A DNA stretch of 64,000 bases. It comes from Aphidius gifuensis (taxonomy: Eukaryota; Arthropoda; Insecta; Hymenoptera; Braconidae). The position numbers and the translations under genes are program-made. The stretch spans positions 2,046,001 through 2,110,000 of the forward strand of contig NC_057788.1 in NCBI RefSeq assembly GCF_014905175.1, written 5' to 3'. The number at the start of each line of letters is the position of its first letter. The stretch's first letter is position 1. The notes beneath the pieces were generated by a model. That model did no database searches. It was not told the origin of the DNA and saw only the letters and a list, made by a program, of their open reading frames with translations. This document shows positions 47,436-57,255 of this stretch, piece by piece.

Positions 47436-50037
47436 TTTGCACTTGTAAAAAATTTAAATATTCACTAAAATATAATAATTTAAATAAACCACCAGTTAGT
47501 TAAAACGAGCTAATTTAAACGAAAAATTTATATAAATCATATGGACAAGTGGATCAAATCATGCAGGACCGCAAGTTTAAAAAATAAAATTTAAATACAG
47601 TGAATGAAATATAAAAACAATTATTTAATTTATCAAAATTCAATATTTTTTTTTTTTTTTTCCTACTACTAGTCAAGTCGTACGATCGTGGTTTTCGTAA
47701 TAAAAGTGGCAATCGTTTGCGATAAATTTTTTAAGACTCGATTGACTCGAGACTAAAGAAATAAAATATTTATAAAAATGCAGTAAATAATAAAAAAAAC
47801 AAGTAAGACAATTTAATAATTTTCAAAAATAAAACATGAGCAAGTGAAAAATAAATAAACAATTTATTGAGTAATTCAACTTGCTCAATAAAAATTAATA
47901 TACAAAATAAACAAGGGGACTTATTAAATCATTTCGAAATGATAAAAATAAATTGATATATTATCCATATGTACCTTTAATTATTATTCAATTATAACTG
48001 CTATATATCGCTAACTATCGATTGTACAATATTTTTAAATATTAATTAGTTTTACATCTTCGATTTGAATTTAAGAAAACTTAAAAATCTAAATAATTGA
48101 AATACAAAATTATGGATAAATAAGAAACAAACAAATATTAAAAATATATATATGAAATTATTATTGAACATGTTATAATTAATTTTTTTTTGTTTTATCA
48201 AAGATGCAGTGATATCGTGTTATTAGTTTATGAAAAAAAAAAAAAATCAATACGATTATGGTGAAATTAATAATTGAAAAAGAAAAAACAAAAAAATGCT
48301 CTACCCTAGTTAAGTTATTTAGTTATTAATTTTAATGATTTTACAAAATGATTTAAGAAGAAAAAAAAAAATTTAGCAAAGTGAATGTATTGTTTTTTGT
48401 TGTTTGTTGAGGTGGAGAGAGATGATGAGTGATAGAAAGGATATTTTTGATACTTTCATAAATGGAAGAGATGCCAGAATGTAATAATTATTATGAAAAA
48501 TAAAGATAATGAATTGTCATTAATACTGTTGACATTGTAGTGATGAAATAAAGGTTTTAACCTTCATTGTAATAATTTTTTTTCTATTTTAAATTATTAC
48601 CTTTAGTTTATCTTATAGATTTATTATTTATTTTTTAAATTCATTATATTGATAATGATATTTAAAACGTAGATTTGAAATAACAAATATCTACTTACTT
48701 GTAAGTAGAATTTATTTGAAATATACTTGTAATCTTTAATAATAAAAAAGTAATATTTTTTCTATTAAAATTTTTAATATGTTTGTTCGAAAAAAAAAAA
48801 CGAGATTTCTAACTTGAGCTTAATTAATTAACTTCTTTATAAAAAAAAAATATGTTTTTTGTAATTTTTTTATTTTAAATTGTTTATTATTTATTAAAGT
48901 AAGTAGGTTTTTAGGAATTTTTTTTTTTTCCATTTACTTGTCGAAATATTAAAATCGAAATTCGAAATATTGACATGAATTTATTTCGACATAGAAATTT
49001 ATTGCACCAGTATTTCTTAATGAATTTTCTTTTTCTACAAATGAAAAAAAAACATAAGTAAGTTTTCTAAAATTTAAATGATATTTTAATTTTAATTCTA
49101 TTTTAGTTTCACATTGACTGTCTCAAATTTTCAAGTAATTCCTCCCCAACAAAAGAAAATCTAAATTCCATGTTTTCTATTCGGCTTAGACAAATTCCCC
49201 GACAAATTCTCGGTACCCCATGTAGATGAATAATAGCGGCAGGTGTTAAAAAGATCAAAAAACCTATTGTTGCAATTTTTTTTCAAGAAAAAAAACACAC
49301 ACATTCATCCAATCCACACATCCAAGCTTTGTCGTTACTTGCAAATTCACCTGCTCTTTTGATTTTAAGGTTAAATTTTCCAAAGAGTAGGAAAAGTAGT
49401 GGTGGTAATCGTAATGCTCTCTTTGATTTAACTCTCTTTCATTTTCTGCTCTTTCTCTCTTGCATAAAATAAAAAAAAAAAAAAAAACCAACAGCAGCAA
49501 CAGCAGCAAATTTTTTTCGATAAAAAAAAAAAGAGTGTGCATAAATAATTTGATAAAAAAAATTTTAACAAATAAAAAATAGCAATAAACATTTAAATAT
49601 AATTAATACAACAAATGATTATGGAAATAATTGTATAATAACAATTATAAAGTGATATACTTAAATAATTACGTCGATAATGTCGGCTAGAAAACTTGGG
49701 ATAACCCATCAGCTATCAAAACGTACAAGTAATGTGGCAACGTAGGATGGCCGATATGGCTGTTTGACGAATACTAATTACTGTACCAAAATTTATTAAT
49801 ATTATTTTTTTTATAATTACACTATAATTATTATAAATTATATTTACAAAAAAACAACGCCATTTTTCGTTGACCAAGTGTTTTTTTTTTTTTTTTTTTT
49901 TTTATTATTTTTTATATTTATTTTTTTATGATGAAAATATAATTTTATTTTTCTTATAAAAAATACATATTTTACTTTTTAAACAACACTTTTCTTTTAT
50001 AATTATATAATAATAATTAATTTGTAAATTATTTATC
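47436..50037 (+). other. Spacer with ZNRF 3' UTR and Nudix promoter
   Basis: About 2.6 kb. The left part is probably ZNRF 3' UTR with several AATAAA signals (for example about 48547). A GC-richer block at 49140-49255 contains an imperfect tandem GACAAATTC. Another at 49670-49765 carries two ATGGC cores (49748 and 49757 area) and may be the Nudix promoter, with GCCATTTTT at about 49859. A run of 23 T lies at 49881-49903. No gene is supported. Confidence 0.45.
49881..49903. repeat. T23 homopolymer
   Basis: Run of 23 T; similar long runs occur at 51331-51354 (T24) and elsewhere. Lengths are liable to sequencing error. Confidence 0.7.
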
Positions 50038-50944
50038 ATGGTAAAAGAAAAGCCAAATTCAACACGAATCTATGATTCGGAAGGTTATAGACGTAGAGCA
50101 GCATGTATATGCGTTAGAAGTGATCTTGAAGATGAGGTAATTATACTTGAATATATTTAAATGATTAAATTATTATTAAATTATAATTGTTTGTTAATGT
50201 AGGTTCTACTTGTAACATCAAGTAGACGACCAGATAGCTGGATTGTTCCTGGTGGTGGTGTTGAACCAGATGAAGATCCAGCTGTAACTGCACTCAGAGA
50301 AGTACGTGAAGAAGCTGGTGTTTTAGGAAGACTTGGTAGATGTCTTGGAATATTTGAGGTAATAATAATATTCATTGTTTAAATATAACAATTATTTTAT
50401 ATCAAAATAAAACAATTTTTTTTTTAACTTTTTTTTTCCAGGGCATATTTGAGGTAAATAAAATGACAAATGTTTTTCCTTTAAAATTAAATCATGGATA
50501 GTTTTGGATTATAAATTATATTAATAATAATTTTAAATATTGCATTGCCCTTGAAAAAAAGAGAATAATAATATGATAAATTATTATTTAAATTATTTTT
50601 TAATGTTATCTTATTTTTTTTTTTATATTTTTATTATTTTTAATTCACAGAATAGTGAACATAAACATCGTACTGAAGTATGGGTTATGCATGTTGATGA
50701 AGAATTACCAGAGTGGGAAGATTCACGTACAATTGGACGTAAAAGAAAATGGTTTACAATATCTGAAGCATTGGTACAACTTGCTCAACATAAACCAGTT
50801 CAACGCTCGTATATACACAGTTTAAAAAATACAAATCAATTACGTGCAACAACTAATTCTTCATCACTACATCAAATGCCAACAACACCAATACAAATTG
50901 TTACAAATTCATCATCTGATACTCATATTACCAAAAACAGCTAA
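50038..50944 (+). CDS. Diphosphoinositol polyphosphate phosphohydrolase (DIPP-type Nudix)
   Basis: Nudix hydrolase that removes the beta-phosphate from inositol pyrophosphates and also cleaves diadenosine polyphosphates; cytosolic. Exons 50038-50136, 50203-50358 and 50651-50944 join in phase 0 to 182 residues. The Nudix box is complete (GGGVEPDEDPAVTALREVREEAGV-type, residues 50-72, with REVREE metal-binding Glu). The family-specific WIVPGGGVEPDE, EHKHRTEVWVMHV, EEWEDS-like LPEWEDS and RKRKWFTISEAL follow. The C-terminal 35 residues are Ser/Thr-rich. Orthologue of the NUDT3/4 group and fly Aps. A 12-base in-frame microexon candidate lies in the second intron. Confidence 0.92.
50442..50453 (+). 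other. Candidate 12-base microexon in the Nudix gene
   Basis: A long T-tract ending TTTCCAG (to 50441) is followed by GGCATATTTGAG and a GTAAAT donor. The 12 bases differ by one from the last 12 of exon 2 (GGAATATTTGAG, 50347-50358) and keep phase 0. Inclusion would insert a second Gly-Ile-Phe-Glu. Splice signals are good on both sides; use is unproven. Confidence 0.45.
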
Positions 50945-52052
50945 TATTTAAGCTTAAAATTAATTTTTTTCATAATTATCTTGATTTTTTTTTCCCTTTT
51001 TTTTTCTTTCTTTATTTTTTTCAACTAAAATTATTAATTTTTTTTCTTTTCCTCAATATTATTAATGTTTTAATCTTATCATTCAACTGTTATCAACTAT
51101 TTTTTTTTCTTTTTTTTTTTTAAAAGCTACTACGTCAGTGTTGACAACGATAATTAACTATCACTTGTATTTTATATATTATTATAAAAAGAAGAAAAAA
51201 AAAAAAAAAAAAATGATATGAAAAAAATAATAATTTATGACTAATTAATATTGAAAAATGGTAAATGAAAAAAAAAAATTAAAAATGATTGATGTATTTG
51301 AAAGTAATGTCTGATAATAGAAGAATTGAGTTTTTTTTTTTTTTTTTTTTTTTTCTCCTTTAAAGTTTGAGTAAACTTCGAGTTAACGGACTGTCTAATT
51401 GAATAAAAGAAAAATTAAAAAATTTACATGCTAATTAATTTGTTGATTTATTATTTAAATTGAATTTTTGTTTTTTTTTTTTTTAACAATAAAAACCTGG
51501 ACATTTTGATATGCAACATGGTCTTGGAATGCTGGTTAACATGACTGGTTTTGTTGGTCTTGGACACTCAAATTTTGGTGGTTCTTGTGGAACACTTGGT
51601 AGTTCAATAACTCGTGGTGGTAATATTGTCATGCAGCAACGTCGTTCCTCAACTCTCGGGCATTTTCTGCATGAAAAAAGTCAAGTAAAATACTAAAAAT
51701 CAATTATTCTACAATTTAGCTATTTGAAAAATAAAATTATATTTACAAGCAGTTGATTTCGTTAATTAAATATCGTAATTTTTCCATATCATTCATGCTT
51801 GAATTTTTATAACAATTATCTTTAACATGAACCATGATTAAATAATTCAAAAATTTTGCTCCAAAAAGTAATTTAAATGTCTTTTGATGACTCGATAAAA
51901 ATATAATAAAACTATAAATTGTTTAAACAATTGACACGCTCATTTGTCAAGGTAACATAATATTGATATATTCATTCATTTAATTCGTTTCAGAGAAATC
52001 TCATAATTTAGCAAACATTTGAAAAATCAAGTTAAATAAATTAAAATAAAAC
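50945..52052 (+). other. Spacer, Nudix gene to MPC2
   Basis: About 1.1 kb with the Nudix 3' UTR, pyrimidine and A-runs (51190-51212, 51331-51354) and a coding-like ORF at 51511-51696 described separately. The MPC2 promoter probably lies within 51720-52052; no clear core element was found. Confidence 0.45.
51511..51696 (+). CDS. Unassigned coding-like ORF (61 codons)
   Basis: An ORF with few Asn/Lys/Ile codons and many Gly/Ser/His (LGMLVNMTGFVGLGHSNFGG, then QQRRSSTLGHFLHEKSQ), unlike chance ORFs in this AT-rich DNA. The open frame extends a little upstream (PGHFD). There is no AG acceptor between the T-tract ending at 51484 and the ATG. A GTAAAA donor-like sequence follows SQ near its end. 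It may be an alternative 3' exon, a small independent gene or a relic. I do not recognise the product. Confidence 0.35.
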   Translation: MQHGLGMLVNMTGFVGLGHSNFGGSCGTLGSSITRGGNIVMQQRRSSTLGHFLHEKSQVKY

Positions 52053-52524
52053 ATGAGTCATTACCAGAAACTCATGATAAAAATAGCTTCAATGTTACCA
52101 CAAAAATTACAATCACCATTTCTTCATCCAGCTGGTAAAATAAATCAGTTTTTTATAAACAAATTTATGATAATTATTTGCAATATAACAATACAGGACC
52201 AACAACAGTATTTTTTTGGGCACCAGCATTTAAATGGGGTCTTGTTATTGCTGGTATTGGTGATGTTAATCGTTCTCCAGATAAAATATCACTTGGACAA
52301 ACAGCTAGCTTAATGTTCACCGGGTCAATATGGACCAGGTTATTAAATAAATAATAATTAATAAAAATAAAAAAATTTATTGATAAATAATATTCTTTAG
52401 ATATTCATTGGTTATTATTCCAAAAAATTGGAGTTTATTTAGTGTAAATGTTTTTGTTGCAACAACTGGAGCATACAATTTCATAAGAGCATTGAATTAT
52501 CAAAAAAAAAAAAAAAATTTATTA
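52053..52524 (+). CDS. MPC2: Mitochondrial pyruvate carrier 2
   Basis: Subunit of the MPC1-MPC2 heterodimer that imports pyruvate across the inner mitochondrial membrane. Exons 52053-52134, 52197-52338 and 52401-52524 join in phase to 115 residues. Family signatures are LHPAGPTTVFFWAPAFKWGL, IAGIGD, PDKISLGQTASLMFTG, IWTRYSLVIIPKNWSLFSVN and VATTGAYNFIRALNY. The tail is encoded by a run of 15 A (52502-52516), so the last seven residues depend on the exact run length. It is convergent with PPWD1; the stop codons are only 66 bases apart. Confidence 0.93.
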
Positions 52525-52590
52525 AAATAAAAAAAAAAAAAATTGATTTATATTTATTTAATTATTTTTACAAAAAAAATTGAAATTTAA

Positions 52591-54795
52591 TTATTTAACA
52601 GTTATACTGACAATTCTTATGTCGTCATATGGTTTATCTGTTTTTGGATTTGTCTTAACTTGACTGATATTTTGTACAACTTCCATGCCTTTAACAACTC
52701 TACCAAAAACAGTATGTTTATTATCTAACCATGGTGTTGGTATTAGTGTTATAAAAAATTGACTTCCATTTGTATTTGGTCCAGCGTTAGCCATACTAAC
52801 AGTATATGGTCTATCATGTTTTAAATGTGATTTAAATTCATCATTAAATTCACCACCCCATATACTTTGACCACCAGTACCAGTACCAGTTGGATCACCA
52901 GTTTGTACCATAAAACCTTTAATAATACGATGAAATATATGACTATTGTAATAACTATTTTTAGCATGAACACAAAAATTTTCAACTGTTTTTGGTGTAT
53001 CTTTACTAAATAATGATACATGAATATCACCAAGTGCTGTATGTATTATTGCTGTATCATATATTTTTTGCATTGATGTTGCTTCAGTTGATGATATAAT
53101 ATCTTCTTTTGATGGTTTTTCATTAAATACATCTCTATCACATTCTTGATTTTTAGTATCTTCTGGTTCACGTCTTGTAAATATAAAAAAACGATTTTTT
53201 TTATGTGCTGTACAAAATAATGTTGGATCTGGTTTAATCATTTCTAATGTTGGATTATTTGAACCTTCAATTTCAACAGTTGTTGCTGCTGTACTTTTTT
53301 TTCCTTTACCTTGAAATAATGCTAATTTCATTGGTCTTATATTTTCTGGTTTACCAATTATTTTAATACATTTATTTGTATAAATATTAACTAATTTTAT
53401 TCCCAACATTGTACTGTACATAATCATATAACCAGATTCATCAAATATTATATTTCCTAAATTTGTACCTGTTTTATCAAGTTCTTTTTCAACAGCCATT
53501 CTAATAAAAACAAAAAAAATTTATTAATAATTATTTATAGTTATTATTTTTATTATAAATATATTTATTTATTTACCTTCTTCCAAATTCCATATTTGGC
53601 AATTGTTGAATGGTTTGTTGTAATTCAGAAAATCGCTTTAATGATTCATCAAATACTCTGTATAATTTACCAGTTAAAAAATTAAATACTCGAACTTTTC
53701 TATCACCACTTAGTGATGCAAATTTTTTACCATCTGGTGATATAGCAATATCACATGGATATGTTTTATTTTTAACAAATTCAAATAAATCAGTATCAAG
53801 TTTTGATTCAAATTTAACTATTTTTGGAAATTTATATTCATGTTTTGGTGTTGTCCAGTATTCAATTATTCCAGCTTTATCAATTGATATACAAGTTTCA
53901 TAAATTGGATTAAACTGTAATAAAATTAACAATATATTAGTTAAATTATTATTTAAAAAAAAAAAACAAGACAAAAATTATACCTTCATAACAGTAACTG
54001 GCTTTGTATGTAATCTGTCTAAAATATGAAGTGGTTCTTTAGCTCCCTGTCCATCATATACACAAATTTTTGATGATTCTTGATCAGCAACAGCAACAGC
54101 AGCAATTGCATCACCCAATGAATAAATCCATTCAATACAACCAGGTGTAAACTTAAGTTCTATCATATTAATCATATCTGCAAGACAAAAAAACCAAATT
54201 AATAATTAAAAAATTACAATTTAAAATAATAATGATAAAATTTATTTACCAAAGTTTATGACATCAAAGACTTTCATCATTTCATCAAGACTAATTGTTG
54301 CAGCATAAACACCATTGTGACTTGCAGCAAGACCTTGTATTGGCATCACATGAGCTCTGTAGTGTTTAACAAATTCAATTAGCTCTTCTTGTTTTTTCCA
54401 AAATTTAACAAAGCCATCACTGCTTGCTGTTATGACAAAATTTGTTCTGTAAAAATTATTAAATTGTATTATTAAATTTATTATTAATTAGTATTTTAAG
54501 TTTACTTACTTTGTTACAACAATATTTGTGATGACATCACGATGCATATAAGATTTTTCATAACACTCACAAGATGGTAGATTGTCAACAAACACTTGCT
54601 CATGATCAAGAACTATAAAATAAAGAATTTTAAATTATTAATATATATTTATTATACAACAATTAACGTATGTTTTTCGTTAATTTTCTAACCTTTTTGT
54701 TTTTTTATTGGAGCAGCTTCTGATGGTGTTGGTCCAATCCATTCACTGTCACTATCGTCATTATCATTGTTTCCTCTTTTACGATTGTCATTCAT
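52591..54795 (-). CDS. PPWD1: Peptidylprolyl isomerase with WD repeats, PPWD1
   Basis: Nuclear cyclophilin associated with the catalytic spliceosome. Six exons (54795-54693, 54612-54510, 54446-54250, 54177-53984, 53914-53577, 53500-52591) join in phase to 614 residues, against 646 in human. The N-terminus has the SEWIGPTPSEAAPIKKQK motif, then WD repeats (about 50-350) including YMHRDVITNIVVT, ASSDGFVKFWKK and SGDRKVRVFNF. The cyclophilin domain (about 455-614) keeps all catalytic positions: IFHRIIKGFMVQTGDPTGTG, MANAGPNTNGSQFFIT, PWLDNKHTVFGRV. It should be an active isomerase. Confidence 0.95.
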
Positions 54796-56673
54796 TATTA
54801 AAACTTTATTTATAAATAATATAAACAATAAATAATCAATAAATAAAATAACACAACAAAAACGTTGTTGTTTGTTTTTTAAAAATATAATTTCCAGTAT
54901 CCAACTTTGCGTTGCTTTGCGTTTTATAAATAAAAAAAAAAAAACAAAAAAGCTGAATTTACAATTAATCAAACAAACGACAAAATTTTTTTTTTATTTT
55001 ACAAATAATAATTATTAATTATATTTTATCTTGTCAATGACAAAAGACCAGTATAATTTTTTAAAAATTAAAATTATTTATTTAACAATTAATTTAATAA
55101 TTTTTTTTCTTTTTGTTTATTTAACAAACAAGGCTGATTTCCATCACAAACCCGTATTTCCATGAAAATTATTTTATCGACAAAAATGAAAAATAACAAC
55201 GAGAAAATCAACGCAGCCGGGAAAACCAAATTTTTGTATATAAAATCCACCACCAAAGTCAGAATAACCTAAAAAACAAAATATTAATAATAAAAACAAA
55301 TGAAAAAAATATTTAATTATTACGATGATTATAATAAATCATTATAACAAAAATATATTCCTAATAATAATGATAAATAATTGTAAATAATTAACAAACT
55401 GACTCTGGTGGTGGTGTTGAAATGGGAAGTCTAGGTGACGTTCACGTGACATCCTCTTGTTAGAATATCGCGCTGAACACGCTGAATATTCCTCATTGGC
55501 TGATAACAACAAAAACAAACGTAGTCTCAAAAGGATACCCTCGGACTGTCAATCCTTACCATTAATAAATATATCCATCTCTTTTTTATTAAAAACAACC
55601 GGAACAATATATTGGTGCTGCCCTTCTGCAAGAAAAAAGTTCCATTACCACGAGTCGTGTCGACGTTGCTTGACTATCCACATATTAATTGTTAATTTTC
55701 AACACAAGAAATTTAAGTAAGTTAATTATAAAATTTATTATTATATTATATTAATCATTATTATCAATTAAACATATATCAAATCATCATATTATTCAAT
55801 TAATTACACAAATTTTTTCATCAATTTATTTTATTTTAAATTCATCTACACGTGGTCATCATCTTGATCATGATAAATGATTTTTTTTTACTTTTTATTT
55901 TCTTTTTCCAATTTCCAATTAATTTTATACACAGCGTCATTTAATTTTTTCCACATTTTTTTTGATGCCATCTTGAGCATTTTAAGGCTACGTTATTGAA
56001 TTTTTCACAGTACATATTTTGTTATTATAAACTAATAATTATTTTTTAACATTCATAGTTATCAATTTTTTTTTTTTTATTATTTTTTATCGTTAATATT
56101 GCAGGGGGGAATTTTTTTTTTTTTTTTTTCTTTTTTGTTCTTTTGGAGTAGTGGTGCGCAATTCACCAATATGACGCCTCGTGTACCCTTCTTTCCCCTC
56201 TCTATCCGTGCAACCGTTGCACAGATGCCATTTTCTTCACATCGTTTATTGTAATATATATTATTAACAATTTATTTATTATATTTATATTTAAAATTAA
56301 TCGTGGTAATATTATTTAATTATTTTTACAAAAATTATTATGTCAAATGAAAAAATATACTTGTTTTAGTTGATTTGTTTTACAAAAAATTCATTGTAGT
56401 TATTGAATGTAATAGGGGTAGAAAAATAGGGTGAAATTTTTTATATTTTATTTTCTAAAATAAATAAATTATTACCAAAAATAATAATGATAATATTTAT
56501 TGTTAAATTTAAATTGAAAAAAAAAAAAAAAAAAAATTATGTTTTAAGTTTATTTAATTTTTTTGATTTGTTGTTGATTATCTAAATGATAATTGATAAT
56601 TTTTTAATATAATATATATATTGTGGAGTATAAATTAATTGTTGATTTTCTTTTACAGATTTTCTAAATAAAC
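54796..56673. promoter_or_regulatory. Divergent PPWD1/CNBP region with CNBP 5' UTR intron
   Basis: About 1.9 kb. A GC-richer promoter-like block (55400-55680) holds a CRE half-site TGACG (55436-55440), the E-box TCACGTGAC (55442-55450) and a CCAAT box in reverse (attgg, 55495-55499). A GTAAGT donor at 55717 and the acceptor ending at 56658, 15 bases before the CNBP ATG, outline a 942-base 5' UTR intron. Inside it, 56140-56245 is another GC-richer block with a pyrimidine tract (56186-56207), the palindrome GTGCAACCGTTGCAC (56208-56222) and GCCATTTT (56227-56234), possibly an internal promoter. The ORF at 55457-55720 has no recognisable product. Confidence 0.4.
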
Positions 56674-57255
56674 ATGAGTTCAAGCGTATGTTACAAATGC
56701 TCCAGACAAGGACACTTTGCTCGTGAATGCCCACAGGGTGGTGGTGGTGGCGGTGGCGGTGGTGGACGTAACGATCGTGGTGGACGTGGTGGTGATCGTG
56801 ATGGTGGTGGTGGTTTTGGTAGAGGACGTGAAAAGTGCTTTAAATGCAATCAATCTGGTCATTTTGCACGTGAATGTAAAGAAGATCAAGATCTTTGCTA
56901 CCGTTGTAATGGTGTAGGACACATTGCAAAAGACTGTCAACAGGTAATTTATAATTTTTTATAGATTAATAATTAATTAATGAAGTTGAAAATGATTAAT
57001 TTATTTGTTGAATTTGATTAATTTTTTTAGGGACCTGAAATGAGCTGTTATAATTGCAACAAAACTGGTCACATTGCTCGTAGTTGTCCAGAAGGTAGCA
57101 ACGATCATGGACGTTTTTCATCTCAAAGCTGTTACAACTGTAATAAAACTGGTCATATTGCACGTAACTGTACCGAAGGTGGTGGTAAAATTTGTTACGT
57201 TTGTGGCAAAAGTGGTCACATAAGTCGTGAGTGCGATCAAGATGAAAGAAAGTAA
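56674..57255 (+). CDS. CNBP: Cellular nucleic acid-binding protein (CCHC zinc knuckles)
   Basis: Single-stranded RNA/DNA-binding protein that promotes translation of G-rich and TOP mRNAs. Exons 56674-56943 and 57031-57255 join in phase 0 to 164 residues. Six CCHC knuckles of the form C-x2-C-x4-H-x4-C are present (CYKCSRQGHFAREC, CFKCNQSGHFAREC, CYRCNGVGHIAKDC, two CYNCNKTGHIAR.C, CYVCGKSGHISREC). An RG/glycine-rich box with a poly-Gly run separates knuckles one and two, as in other CNBPs. Knuckles four and five are nearly identical, suggesting a recent internal duplication or strong constraint. A 5' UTR intron ends 15 bases before the ATG. Confidence 0.95.

Noticed and set aside
55457..55720. 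Plus-strand ORF of 87 codons before CNBP
   Set aside because: It overlaps a promoter-like block and ends at the 5' UTR donor; no conserved protein was recognised.
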